The position numbers and the translations under genes are program-made. Shown here in pieces: positions 51,094 through 59,636 of a DNA stretch of 64,000 nt. This DNA is from [Clostridium] saccharolyticum WM1 (GTDB taxonomy: Bacteria; Bacillota; Clostridia; Lachnospirales; Lachnospiraceae): NCBI RefSeq assembly GCF_000144625.1, contig NC_014376.1:1364001-1428000 (forward strand). Reading direction: 5' to 3'. The stretch's first letter is position 1; each line of letters starts with the position of its first letter. Under the pieces are notes generated by a model. That model was given only the letters and a program-made list of their open reading frames with translations, was not told the DNA's origin and searched no databases.

Positions 51094-51242
51094 AAAATTT
51101 ATTCGGAACTCATGATTGAAGATCCTTACAGATCATAGAATAGTACGTAAAATAGAAGCATGTACAACAAGTATTACAATCTATTAAAGCTGCGTTCTGT
51201 ATACTACTATAATCGTATCTATGGGAAGTGAGGAATATCTGT

Positions 51243-51629
51243 ATGGACAACGAGGCGGTACTAAAGAAAATCGAGGAAATCAACAAAAGCAAAGAGTGGT
51301 CTATGTACAGGTTATCAAAAGAAAGCGGGATCGCTCAGTCTACTTTGTCCAGTTTGTTTGGCAGAAGGGCCAATATCAGCCTTCCGAAACTTGGCAGGAT
51401 TTGTCAGGCTTTTGGCCTGAAAATGTCAGATTTCTTTTCCTTATTGGAGGAAGAGCCCGGTGACAGGGAAGTTTGCCAAAATAATTACGAAATCATTGAG
51501 ATGGTCCAAATGGCGGCAACGCTGTCCAAGAATAACCGGCGTCTGCTGCGGTCCATGATTCTTGTGATGGAAGAACTGGAAAGAGAAAATAGAAGAAAAG
51601 GAGAATGTAATAATGGAAAAGATTGTTGA
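51243..51629 (+). CDS. XRE family helix-turn-helix regulator
   Basis: This 128-aa protein has an N-terminal Cro/C1-type HTH (SMYRLSKESGIAQSTLSSLFGRRANISLPKLGRICQAFGLKMSDFF) and a helical C-terminal region (NNYEIIEMVQMAATLSKNNRRLLRSMILVMEELERENR) that may dimerise. The start ATG 51243 is preferred because GTGAGG lies upstream. A TATAAT lies at about 51208. Its 3' end overlaps yedF by 17 bases, which implies co-transcription and perhaps a shared function, although YedF partners are usually selenium/sulfur genes. Confidence 0.88.
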   Translation: MDNEAVLKKIEEINKSKEWSMYRLSKESGIAQSTLSSLFGRRANISLPKLGRICQAFGLKMSDFFSLLEEEPGDREVCQNNYEIIEMVQMAATLSKNNRRLLRSMILVMEELERENRRKGECNNGKDC

Positions 51630-52227
51630 CGCCAGAGGTCTTGCATGTCCTCAGCCGGTGATTAAGGCAAAAGAGGCATTAAAAGGCATGGGAGAGGGGA
51701 CATTAAAGGTTCTTGTGGATAATGAAATCGCAGTTCAGAACGTAATGAAACTTGGAAATTTTGAAGGACTTGCCCCTGTTTCTGAGAAAAAGGGTGAAAA
51801 GGAATTTGAGATCCTGTTCCACGTAAGCGGAACATCCGGTCAGGTGAAAGAAACGGTGCTGGAGGAAGAATGCATTCCCGACACCAGAAAGAAAGGTCTT
51901 GTGGCCGTACTATCCTCAGATCAGATGGGGGGAGGCAATGAAGAACTTGGCCGCATTCTCATGAAGGGCTTTGTGTATGCGCTGACCCAGTTAGAGGAGC
52001 TTCCCGAAACGGTTCTTCTTTATAACGGGGGAGCCAGATTGTCTGTGGAAGGCTCCCAGTCCCTGGAGGATTTAAAGAGTCTGGAAGCCCAGGGTGTGGA
52101 GATCCTTACCTGCGGCACCTGTCTGAATTACTATGGAATGTCCGATCAGTTAAGAGTAGGTGCTGTCACAAATATGTATGAAATTGCAGAAAAAATGGCA
52201 GGTGCCCGTCTGGTCATGAGGCCTTAA
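51613..52227 (+). CDS. yedF: YedF family sulfurtransferase-like protein (TusA-DsrE fusion)
   Basis: This 204-aa protein has an N-terminal TusA/SirA domain with the active Cys in DARGLACPQPVIKAKEAL and a C-terminal DsrE/DsrF-like domain (VAVLSSDQMGGGNEELGRILMKGFV, then ILTCGTCLNYYGM with two cysteines). Family members are linked to selenium metabolism in clostridia, where they occur near selD. It overlaps the XRE gene. Persulfide or selenide carrier function is inferred. Confidence 0.92.
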   Translation: MEKIVDARGLACPQPVIKAKEALKGMGEGTLKVLVDNEIAVQNVMKLGNFEGLAPVSEKKGEKEFEILFHVSGTSGQVKETVLEEECIPDTRKKGLVAVLSSDQMGGGNEELGRILMKGFVYALTQLEELPETVLLYNGGARLSVEGSQSLEDLKSLEAQGVEILTCGTCLNYYGMSDQLRVGAVTNMYEIAEKMAGARLVMRP

Positions 52228-52261
52228 AAACGTCCGGTTTCCCAGACAGGGGTAGTTTTTA

Positions 52262-52291
52262 TTGACAAACCAGGGGATTTCGTTCTATAAT
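52262..52291 (+). promoter_or_regulatory. Strong sigma-A promoter with no obvious protein-coding target
   Basis: TTGACA (52262-52267), 18 bases and TATAAT (52286-52291), consensus in both boxes. No plus-strand coding region begins within 800 bases. It probably drives the small RNA candidate next to it. Confidence 0.75.
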
Positions 52292-52297
52292 TCACTC

Positions 52298-52431
52298 AGC
52301 TATTTTTAACATCAAAGCAGGAAGATTCTGCAGTAAAAACCATGCCCCCTGCATGCTCTCTTTCTGGGGGCCGGCCCGGAACAATGGAAGTGCCCGTAAG
52401 AAATCTTCTTTCTTCCGGGTACTTTCCTTTT
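52298..52431 (+). ncRNA. Candidate small RNA
   Basis: The promoter at 52262-52291 would start a transcript near 52298. About 130 bases later lies a terminator-like hairpin: GTGCCCG (52390-52396) pairs with CGGGTAC (52416-52422), extended by AAGAA/TTCTT, followed by TTTCCTTTT. The interior includes the hairpin GCAG-N7-CTGC and a GC-rich block CCCCCTG..GGGGG. There is no substantial ORF. It lies antisense to nothing known. The class is not recognised (not 6S, SRP or RNase P RNA by the motifs known to me). Confidence 0.45.
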
Positions 52432-52444
52432 GACCACGGGCTTT

Positions 52445-53008
52445 TTATCTCCAAAGGATTTTTGGAACACGGTTCCGGCGGTAAAGCTTTTGAAGCATGA
52501 TGGTACAGGAGAGGGTGAAGAATATTTCCAGTACCGTGCTCACGATTCCGGTCAGGAAAAAGAGAAAGGCGGATACGGCTGTTATCATCAGCAGGCAATG
52601 CAGGTAAGGCCGGTAAACCTCCTGGTTCATGCAGTAAAGCTTCCAGATGATCATATACAGGCAGACCAGAAGAGAAATGGATGCCAAAAAGGATAATACC
52701 ACATGAAGGACCGCATGAATCGGCTGGGAATCCGGCAGATAAGGCGTGACGACAGCCAGAGCCAGAAGCAATAGGGCAGAGGTGCTGACCAGGGTTTCCT
52801 TTTTATTTCTGGGCAGGCCGCCTATGATCTGTTTTAGAACGTAATAAAAATACGTTCCCACAATGACGCCCCATAGGAGGAATAAATTTTTCCTGTCAGC
52901 CAGATTCCCTAAAACGGAAAAATTCACATTGAACCAGTCAGTTCCCCAGGCAAACAAAATGGTATATATGGGAATAATGAAATAAGCGGTTATGGTTAAT
53001 AAGGACAT
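52445..53008 (-). CDS. Polytopic membrane protein of unknown function
   Basis: This 187-aa protein has about six hydrophobic helices. The first includes ITAYFIIPIYTILFAW and is followed by NFSVLGNLADRKN. The pattern of short loops and basic C-terminus (LYRRNRVPK) is that of a small integral membrane protein, perhaps DUF998-like. GGAGGTG precedes the ATG on the minus strand. No operon partner exists. Function is unknown. Confidence 0.75.
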   Translation of the reverse strand: MSLLTITAYFIIPIYTILFAWGTDWFNVNFSVLGNLADRKNLFLLWGVIVGTYFYYVLKQIIGGLPRNKKETLVSTSALLLLALAVVTPYLPDSQPIHAVLHVVLSFLASISLLVCLYMIIWKLYCMNQEVYRPYLHCLLMITAVSAFLFFLTGIVSTVLEIFFTLSCTIMLQKLYRRNRVPKILWR

Positions 53009-53114
53009 AAAGCACCTCCGGAGATTTGTCTCTTCCTATTTTGGCATTTAATTCGGAAATTAATAAGGAAACTGCGTTATTTTTATATAAAATTTAAAAT
53101 TCAGAGGAAAAATA

Positions 53115-54515
53115 ATGATTCAATTACCGGATGGGTTCAGGGAAAAAATGAAAGGGCTTTTAGAGGAGGAATATGATTCCTTTATGGAAAGCTATCATAA
53201 GGAGCGGGTTCAGGGGCTGAGGATAAATCCTTTAAAGATTTCCCGGGAAAATTTTATGGAGATATGTCCCTTTCAGCTTAAGAAGATCCCATGGGCAGAA
53301 GAAGGGTATTATTATCCGGCTGATGAAAGGCCGGGAAAGCATCCATACCATGAAGCAGGACTTTATTATATCCAGGAGCCGAGCGCCATGGCTGTTGTGG
53401 AGCTCCTCGATCCCAGGCCCGGAGAGCGGATCCTTGATTTATGTGCTGCGCCGGGAGGGAAAACCACCCATATTGCAGGTCGGCTTAAGGGAAACGGATT
53501 TCTTTTAAGCAATGAGATCCATCCCGCCAGAGCCAGGATCCTTTCCCAGAACGTAGAACGTCTGGGGATCGGAAATTGTGTGGTGTCTAATGAGGATTCC
53601 CAAAGCCTGTCCCGGCGCTTCCCTAGTTTTTTTGACCGTATTGTGGTGGATGCGCCCTGCTCCGGGGAGGGCATGTTCCGAAAGGATGAGACGGCCAGGC
53701 AGGAATGGACGCCAGGTCACGTTACGGTTTGTGCCGCCCGTCAGGAGGAGATTCTTTCCAATGCTGCTGTAATGTTAAAGCCTGGAGGAACCATGGTTTA
53801 TTCCACCTGCACCTTTTCCCCTGAAGAAAATGAACAGGTCATAGAAGCCTTTCTATTTTCTCATCCTGATTTTTCCATTAAGGACGAAGGAAAACGGCCC
53901 GGGCTGTCCCCCGGACGGCCGGAATGGAGCAGAACCGGTCTGGGAGACTTAAAAAAGACCTTCCGCATCTGGCCTGACCGGTCAGAAGGAGAAGGACATT
54001 TTCTTGCTGTATTAAAAAAATCTGGGGAGCACATGTCTGAAAAAAAGAAAACGATGCCGGAGTATACCAGGGACAAGACTGTGTTAACGGAATTGGCTGG
54101 GTTTCTGAAGGATTTTCTGGTAGACCCTGCTCCCCTGATGTCACGGAAGGAATTTATTCTTTTTGGGGATCAGCTTTATCTGCTCCCCCCGGAAATGATT
54201 GATTTTAAGGGCATGAAAATCATCCGTCCGGGACTGCACATTGGAACCGTGAAAAAGAACCGGTTTGAGCCTTCCCATGGGTTTGCCCTTTCCCTTAAAA
54301 AAGAAGAGGTAAAATGCTGGATCGACCTGCCGCCGGACGGAGAGGAGATTGTCAGATATTTAAAGGGAGAGACCCTGCCCCAGGATGCTGCTTTTTCCCG
54401 GGACAATAAGAAAGGCTGGATACTGGTAAACACCGGAGGATACTCTATCGGGTTTTCCAAGCTGGCCGGGGGAATCCTTAAAAATCATTATCCCAAAGGC
54501 CTTCGGTGGATGTGA
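53115..54515 (+). CDS. rsmF: RsmF/RsmB-type RNA (cytosine-5-)methyltransferase
   Basis: This 466-aa SAM-dependent methyltransferase of the NOL1/NOP2/Sun family has an N-terminal RNA-binding part (residues 1-90), a catalytic domain with ILDLCAAPGGKTTHIAG, DAPCSGEGMFRKDET and YSTCTFSPEENE (the two catalytic Cys), and a C-terminal PUA-like RsmF_B domain (about 370-466). It probably methylates C1407 or a nearby site of 16S rRNA. AGAGGAAA precedes the ATG. Its last 38 bases overlap the 3' end of the opposite-strand pseudouridine synthase. Confidence 0.92.
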   Translation: MIQLPDGFREKMKGLLEEEYDSFMESYHKERVQGLRINPLKISRENFMEICPFQLKKIPWAEEGYYYPADERPGKHPYHEAGLYYIQEPSAMAVVELLDPRPGERILDLCAAPGGKTTHIAGRLKGNGFLLSNEIHPARARILSQNVERLGIGNCVVSNEDSQSLSRRFPSFFDRIVVDAPCSGEGMFRKDETARQEWTPGHVTVCAARQEEILSNAAVMLKPGGTMVYSTCTFSPEENEQVIEAFLFSHPDFSIKDEGKRPGLSPGRPEWSRTGLGDLKKTFRIWPDRSEGEGHFLAVLKKSGEHMSEKKKTMPEYTRDKTVLTELAGFLKDFLVDPAPLMSRKEFILFGDQLYLLPPEMIDFKGMKIIRPGLHIGTVKKNRFEPSHGFALSLKKEEVKCWIDLPPDGEEIVRYLKGETLPQDAAFSRDNKKGWILVNTGGYSIGFSKLAGGILKNHYPKGLRWM

Positions 54516-55401
54516 CTCCAATGTACTGCATGTCCTTCGGCAGAGGCGCCTCAAAGGACAGAGGCTCCTTTTTGATTGGGTGAAGGAAATCCAGCCGGAA
54601 GGAGTGGAGTGCCTGACGACTGATGTAACGGTAATCCGGATGATAAAGAAAATCTCCCGGCAAGGGGTACCCAATGGATTTTAAATGGACCCGGATCTGA
54701 TGTGTCCGGCCGGTTTCCAGGCAAAGACCAACAAGGGATTGTCCGGTTACAGGATCATAATAAAGCCGTTTATAATGGGTACGGGCCTTTTCTCCCCGGA
54801 TGAAGTCCACACACCGTTCAATGGTGGAACCATCCACCCGGGCAATGGGAGCGTCAATGGTTCCTTCCAGGGGAGGCTTTCCGCAGGTAATAGCAAGATA
54901 TCGGCGGCGGATCTCTCTTTTTTGCACCATATCCGATAGGATGCAGGCGCTTAGAGGATTTTTTGCCAGCACCAGAAGTCCGGTGGTGTCCCGGTCCAGA
55001 CGGTTGATGGCCCGGTAGACAAAGGACTCCCCCCTCTTCATAAAATAATATGCCATGCCGTTGGCCAGGGTATGGTCAAAATTGCCCTGAGACGGATGGA
55101 TGGGAACGCCTGCCTCCTTATTGACTACCAGGATATGCTCATCCTCGTACTCAATTTGAAGGGGCATTGGAGTTGGGACGATGTTTTCAGAGCTTTCATC
55201 TTCACAAATAAAGACGGATAAATGGTCCCCCGGTTTCAGAATCCGGGTGGAGGATACAGGTTCTCCTCCCACCACAATTCCGTTGGATCTGCTGCGCAGC
55301 TGCCGGATAAGGCTCTGGGAGTATCCTAGGTCTAAGAGATACTGTTTTACGGTCATTGCTTCATGGGTTTGGGTTATGGTATAATTCATAGTCAGTTTCA
55401 T
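54478..55401 (-). CDS. RluA-family pseudouridine synthase
   Basis: This 307-aa enzyme has an S4 RNA-binding domain (about 15-75) and a catalytic core with the Asp in INRLDRDTTGLLVLAKN and the KRLYYDPVTGQSLVGLCLETGRTHQIRVHLK segment. It isomerises uridines in 23S rRNA or tRNA. The start ATG 55401 lacks a clear ribosome binding site; MNYTI a few codons later is an alternative. A minus-strand promoter (TTGTCA-17-TAGAAT at 55408-55436) would start transcription at or near this ATG, so the mRNA may be leaderless. The 3' end overlaps rsmF on the other strand. Confidence 0.9.
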   Translation of the reverse strand: MKLTMNYTITQTHEAMTVKQYLLDLGYSQSLIRQLRSRSNGIVVGGEPVSSTRILKPGDHLSVFICEDESSENIVPTPMPLQIEYEDEHILVVNKEAGVPIHPSQGNFDHTLANGMAYYFMKRGESFVYRAINRLDRDTTGLLVLAKNPLSACILSDMVQKREIRRRYLAITCGKPPLEGTIDAPIARVDGSTIERCVDFIRGEKARTHYKRLYYDPVTGQSLVGLCLETGRTHQIRVHLKSIGYPLPGDFLYHPDYRYISRQALHSFRLDFLHPIKKEPLSFEAPLPKDMQYIGVTSTEGLWDNDF

Positions 55402-55407
55402 AAACCG

Positions 55408-55457
55408 ATTCTACCATGGAGGGGAGTGATTGACAAGGAGAATCTATGGGTTATAAT
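55408..55457. promoter_or_regulatory. Overlapping divergent promoters
   Basis: On the plus strand TTGACA (55430-55435), 16 bases and TATAAT (55452-55457) face the small acidic gene at 55490. On the minus strand TTGTCA (55431-55436), 17 bases and TAGAAT (55408-55413) face the pseudouridine synthase. The two -35 boxes overlap on the same TTGACAA, so only one polymerase can bind at a time. Confidence 0.65.
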
Positions 55458-55489
55458 TAGCTGGTAGAAAATAAAAGAGGGAGTTAATC

Positions 55490-55759
55490 ATGTTTGATCA
55501 GGATACTTATGAAGCGCTGGAAATGGAATTTGAGAAAAACCATATCTTGGAGGATGTGGAGGAGGTTCTGCTGGATTTTGCGGAAGCCCTTGCAGATAAG
55601 GGTTTGATGGATAAAGAACTGGTTTTAACGGAATCCTATGGAAAGATACCAATTCAGGTGTCAGGGATCTGCTCCGAAGAAGAGGGAGATGTAAATGTCC
55701 TCATCAAACGTCTGCGGATCGGTAAAAGGGAATTTGAAATTGACGATTATTTTCTTTAA
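55490..55759 (+). CDS. Small acidic protein of unknown function
   Basis: This 89-aa protein is Glu/Asp-rich and without membrane segments. It begins MFDQDTYEALEMEFEKNHILEDVEEVLL and ends with alternating hydrophobic and charged residues (LRIGKREFEIDDYFL), suggesting a small alpha/beta fold. GAGGGAG precedes the ATG and a good promoter lies 33 bases before that. It precedes the YitT gene by 38 bases and is probably co-transcribed. No function recognised. Confidence 0.75.
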   Translation: MFDQDTYEALEMEFEKNHILEDVEEVLLDFAEALADKGLMDKELVLTESYGKIPIQVSGICSEEEGDVNVLIKRLRIGKREFEIDDYFL

Positions 55760-55797
55760 GAGGAAAGCAGGGCGGAAGAAATGGAGGCAGCACACTT

Positions 55798-56676
55798 ATG
55801 ATGACAATCAGACAGGAATATTCGCCGAAGGAGCTGGGGGTGGATCTCCTGTGCGATCTGGCGGGAGCATTTTTATTTAATATTGGAATCTATAATTTTG
55901 CAGTAAACGCAGAGTTTGCACCAGTGGGAGTCTCCGGCATTGCACTGATTCTGCGATATCTGTTCGGCTTACCCATGGGAATCACCAGCATGGTCTTAAA
56001 CATTCCTATCGTACTGGTGAGCTACAGGCTTTTGGGCAGGCGTTTTTTACTCCGTTCCATGAAAAGTATGATCATCTTTGCTCTTGTGCTGGATTATGTG
56101 GTGCCTTATCTGCCGGTTTACCAGGGAAATCCACTGTATGCTTCCGCCTGCACCGGGATTTTCTCCGGTCTGGGACTGACCATCGTATATTTAAGAAACT
56201 GCTCCACAGGAGGAACCGACTTCCTGGTCATGGCTATCCGTAAGCTGCTTCCTCACCGGACCATCGGTCAAATATCACTTGTGGTAGATGCCATTGTAAT
56301 CATTGCCGGTGGATTTGTATTCCGCAACCTGGATGCAGTTATTCTGGGTTTAGTCTCCTCCATAGTGACCACCATGGTAATTGATAAGATTATGTATGGA
56401 CTGGGAGCCGGAAAGCTGGTCTTTGTTGTTACTTCCCGCGAGTCAGAGGTGGCTCAGAGGATTGAAGAAAATACCGGGAGAGGCTGTACCTTCCTTAAGG
56501 GCCAGGGCTCTTATTCCTTAGATGAGAAGAAGGTGGTCATGTGTGCCTGCAACAACAGCCAGGTGGTGCCCATCCGGCGTGCCATCCATGAGATTGACAA
56601 AGAGGCTTTTATTATTATCACGGATTCCAACGAAGTTTATGGCGAGGGGTTTAAAGCCATCGGAGGACAGCTTTAG
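55798..56676 (+). CDS. YitT family membrane protein (first paralogue)
   Basis: This 292-aa protein has five N-terminal transmembrane helices (YitT/DUF161, with NCSTGGTDFLVMAI) and a cytoplasmic C-terminal DUF2179 domain (about 220-290, ESEVAQRIEENTGRGCTFLKGQG, then FIIITDSNEVYGEGF). The family is widespread in Firmicutes and has no assigned transport substrate. Start at 55798 or the adjacent ATG 55801, behind GGAGG. A second paralogue lies at 59637. Confidence 0.9.
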   Translation: MMTIRQEYSPKELGVDLLCDLAGAFLFNIGIYNFAVNAEFAPVGVSGIALILRYLFGLPMGITSMVLNIPIVLVSYRLLGRRFLLRSMKSMIIFALVLDYVVPYLPVYQGNPLYASACTGIFSGLGLTIVYLRNCSTGGTDFLVMAIRKLLPHRTIGQISLVVDAIVIIAGGFVFRNLDAVILGLVSSIVTTMVIDKIMYGLGAGKLVFVVTSRESEVAQRIEENTGRGCTFLKGQGSYSLDEKKVVMCACNNSQVVPIRRAIHEIDKEAFIIITDSNEVYGEGFKAIGGQL

Positions 56677-56679
56677 CAG

Positions 56680-56728
56680 AAGGGGGGTGCCGGAAAACTC
56701 ATAGAGTTTTCCGGTGCCCCCTTATTTT
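56680..56728. terminator. Bidirectional terminator (YitT / dinB)
   Basis: GGGGG-TGCCGGAAAACTC pairs with GAGTTTTCCGGTGCCCCC around a 3-base loop, followed by TTATTTT. It lies between convergent genes. Confidence 0.92.
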
Positions 56729-57966
56729 ATGCCTGATTTTCCTCTCCCCGCCGTATGATCCACAATGGCATCCTTTTTTAAAAAGCTGGCTCTTTTCACG
56801 CTGTCGGTCCCGAATTTGCTGCGGATGCGATCCACAGCCTTTTCCATTTCCTTCATCTTTCGGGTATGCTCTGATTCAAAAAGATTAAGCTGGAAATAGC
56901 CTTCTTCAGAAATCTTGGTGGTCCGTACACCGATTAAGCGCAGGGGAGTACGGTCCCAAAGCTCCTTAAGCAATTTGCAGGCATTCTCATAAATGACTGC
57001 GGTGGAGTCTGTCGGATTGTTTAAAGTTATCTGATGAGACCTGGTCTGAAAATTCCAGTCCTTGATCTCCACACAGATGCAGTCGGACATGACATGGTCC
57101 GTCCGGAGACGGGCACCTACGGTCTCACTTAAGGATAACAGGACCTGGCAGGCCACATCAAAATCGTCGATATCATGGGAAAGGGTGGTGCTGTTTCCGT
57201 AACCCTTATTGAAAGACTCCCGCTCTGCCACCGGGGAGGAATCAATGCCCCAGGCATAATCATGGATTAAAAGCGCGTATTTTTCTCCCAAAAGAGGTTT
57301 TAAATGGCTTATACTGCAGGAGGCCAGCTCTCCGATGGTGTGTATGCCGATGCCTTCCAGCTTTTTCCGGGCAGAATGGCCCACAAAAAACAGATCCCCT
57401 ATGGGCAGGGGCCACATTTTAGAGGAAATTTCATGGGTAAATAAGGTATGGCAGAGATTGGGTTTTTTAAAGTCCGATGCCATCTTTGCCAGGAGTTTAT
57501 TTGGAGCCACGCCGATATTCACTGTAAAGCCAAGTTCCCGCCATATTCTTTCCCGTATCCGGTTTGCCGCCACTAAAGGGGGGCCGAAGAGGTGGATGGT
57601 GGAGGACATGTCCAGAAAGGCTTCGTCAATACTGAATTTTTCCATGTCAGGCGTGTAATCGGACAAAATTTCCATAAGCTGTTCGGATTTCTTAAGATAC
57701 ACATCAAACCGGGCAGGAACAACAGTCAGTGACGGGCATTTTCTCAGGGCCTGGCTGATGGATTCCCCGGTGGAGATACCAAATGCTTTGGCAGGGGTAG
57801 ATTTTGCCAATACGATCCCATGCCTGAGAGAGGCGTCGCCGCCCACTGCCGACGGAATGGTGCGCAGATCCAGGGCACTTGAATCTTCCTCCAGACGTCG
57901 GACGGATTCCCAGCTTAAATATGCGGAATTAACGTCTATATGAAAAATTAAGGGTTCCGTTGCCAT
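56722..57966 (-). CDS. dinB: DNA polymerase IV (Y-family)
   Basis: This 414-aa translesion polymerase shows FHIDVNSAYLSW, the YSIDEAFLDMS-type catalytic motif (FSIDEAFLDM), ASDFKKPN, the HhH thumb region (LEGIGIHTIGEL) and a little-finger domain at the C-terminus. It copies damaged DNA at the cost of errors. ATG 57966 follows AAAGGAGGAGG; an in-frame start at 58002 overlaps the promoter. A near-consensus LexA box lies between its -35 and -10, so SOS induction is expected. Confidence 0.94.
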   Translation of the reverse strand: MATEPLIFHIDVNSAYLSWESVRRLEEDSSALDLRTIPSAVGGDASLRHGIVLAKSTPAKAFGISTGESISQALRKCPSLTVVPARFDVYLKKSEQLMEILSDYTPDMEKFSIDEAFLDMSSTIHLFGPPLVAANRIRERIWRELGFTVNIGVAPNKLLAKMASDFKKPNLCHTLFTHEISSKMWPLPIGDLFFVGHSARKKLEGIGIHTIGELASCSISHLKPLLGEKYALLIHDYAWGIDSSPVAERESFNKGYGNSTTLSHDIDDFDVACQVLLSLSETVGARLRTDHVMSDCICVEIKDWNFQTRSHQITLNNPTDSTAVIYENACKLLKELWDRTPLRLIGVRTTKISEEGYFQLNLFESEHTRKMKEMEKAVDRIRSKFGTDSVKRASFLKKDAIVDHTAGRGKSGIK

Positions 57967-58004
57967 AGTTCCTCCTCCTTTGATGTAAAATCTCCTTTTC
58001 ATTT

Positions 58005-58034
58005 ATTATACCGAAAATACGTTCGGAAAGTAAA
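58005..58034 (-). promoter_or_regulatory. dinB promoter with LexA (SOS) box
   Basis: On the minus strand TTTACT (58029-58034), 18 bases and TATAAT (58005-58010). The spacer contains CGAACGTATTTTCG (58012-58025), one base short of the symmetric Gram-positive LexA box CGAACNNNNGTTCG. LexA binding would block polymerase. A LexA gene is not in this window. Confidence 0.75.
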
Positions 58035-58093
58035 GGGAATAATTAAAAAAAATGCGGAATAGGATAAAATAAATTCATGGGGGAGGCTCTTTC

Positions 58094-59413
58094 ATGAGGC
58101 ATGCCATAGGAATGTTACTGACAGCGGTATTTGTCCTTCTTTTAGTGACAGGAACTGCTGGGATCAGGCTGGCAGGAAAAGAGGCCGTCAATGAGAAGAC
58201 AACAGTGACAGAGGAGAAAGGAGAAAAGAGTGGGTCGGTTCAGACAAAGGATGAATTAAATCTTTATGCCCAGTCAGCAGTTTTGATGGATGCCTCTACC
58301 GGCCGCATCTTATATGGGAAGAACGAGGATATCGCCCGTCCCATGGCCAGTACCACGAAGATCATGACTTGCATCCTTGCCCTGGAGTATGGGAATCTTT
58401 CTGACACAGTGACTGCCAGCCAGAATGCATCTTCCCAGCCCAAGGTACATTTAGGGGTTTATAAGGGAGAGACGTTTCTGCTGAAGGACCTTCTTTACAG
58501 CCTGATGCTGGAATCCCACAATGATGCTGCAATGATGATCGCGGAGCACATAGGTGGGAGTCAGGAGGGGTTTGCCGGACTGATGAACCAGAAAGCAAGG
58601 GATTTAGGCTGCACGGATACATACTTTATTACACCCAATGGCCTTGATGCCAGGGAAGAAAAAGATGGACAGGTGAAGGAGCACTCCACTACGGCAGCTG
58701 ACCTGGCCAGGATTATGAATTACTGCATCGGACAGTCTCCGAAAAAAAAGGAATTCCTTGAGATTACGGGAACGAAAAGCTATTCTTTTACCGATCTGGA
58801 AGGAAAGCGTTCCTATTCCTGCAACAATCACAATACCCTTCTTGCCATGATGAACGGAGCCTTTTCAGGAAAAACAGGATTTACGGGAGGAGCCGGATAT
58901 TCCTATGTTGGAGCTGCCCAGGATAATGGTAGAATCTATACCATTGCGCTTTTAGGATGCGGCTGGCCGCCTCATAAAGCCTATAAATGGTCAGATGCAA
59001 GAAAGCTGTTTCAATACGGAATGGAGCGTTTTCATTACAGGAACGTATACAAAGACTTAAGCCTTCCGGATATACCGGTAAAGGAGGGAATCCCGGCTTC
59101 CGGCCGTTTGGATGAACCGGTCACCGTATCCTGCATCATAGGAGGAGAGGAAGAGAAAGACTTAACCCTTCTTCTGGCAGATGAGGAGGAGGTCACAGTA
59201 CAGACAGAAATCCCAAAGGAATTAATTGCTCCGGTGCGTAAGGGTCAGGCAGTGGGAAATGTCATTTACCGTTTAAACGGAGAGGTCATAAAAAGCTATA
59301 CGGTATGTTTAAACCAGGGGGCGGACCGTCTGACAAGGGCCTGGTGTATAAAAAACATTGTTTCTAAATACATTTCCATGCCCGGAGTTAAGGGAATTCT
59401 CTCCGGTTTTTAA
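58094..59413 (+). CDS. D-alanyl-D-alanine carboxypeptidase (PBP5/DacF-like)
   Basis: This 439-aa serine peptidase trims D-Ala from peptidoglycan stem peptides. A signal-anchor helix (AIGMLLTAVFVLLLVTGTAGI) is followed by the S11 domain with ASTTKIMTC (SxxK), ESHNDAAMM (SxN) and SGKTGFTGGAGYS (KTG). A C-terminal PBP5_C-like beta domain (about 330-410) and a short helix follow. GGGAGG precedes the ATG. DacF-like enzymes act in sporulation or vegetative growth; which one is not evident here. Confidence 0.92.
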   Translation: MRHAIGMLLTAVFVLLLVTGTAGIRLAGKEAVNEKTTVTEEKGEKSGSVQTKDELNLYAQSAVLMDASTGRILYGKNEDIARPMASTTKIMTCILALEYGNLSDTVTASQNASSQPKVHLGVYKGETFLLKDLLYSLMLESHNDAAMMIAEHIGGSQEGFAGLMNQKARDLGCTDTYFITPNGLDAREEKDGQVKEHSTTAADLARIMNYCIGQSPKKKEFLEITGTKSYSFTDLEGKRSYSCNNHNTLLAMMNGAFSGKTGFTGGAGYSYVGAAQDNGRIYTIALLGCGWPPHKAYKWSDARKLFQYGMERFHYRNVYKDLSLPDIPVKEGIPASGRLDEPVTVSCIIGGEEEKDLTLLLADEEEVTVQTEIPKELIAPVRKGQAVGNVIYRLNGEVIKSYTVCLNQGADRLTRAWCIKNIVSKYISMPGVKGILSGF

Positions 59414-59478
59414 GAAAAACAGGCAGGAATTATAGGAAAGGGTGGGAAATCCTTGTCTTTCCGTGATTCCTGTTTTTC
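59413..59478 (+). terminator. Terminator after the carboxypeptidase
   Basis: AAAAACAGG..GGAAT..GGAAAG pairs with CTTTCC..ATTCCTGTTTTT across a 16-base loop, then TC. The 155 bases after it hold no other clear feature. Confidence 0.75.
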
Positions 59479-59636
59479 ATTGTCAGGAAATCCGGGCATG
59501 AACGGTTTCAATGAGATGGGGGATTGCGTTCCGTGGAAAACATCTTTTCAAATTGATGTTTCATGCACTGGTTTTGGATTCCTTCTTGTGATATAGTAAA
59601 GGTGTTTGTTATCCAAGGAAAGGAAGTCACAAAAGT

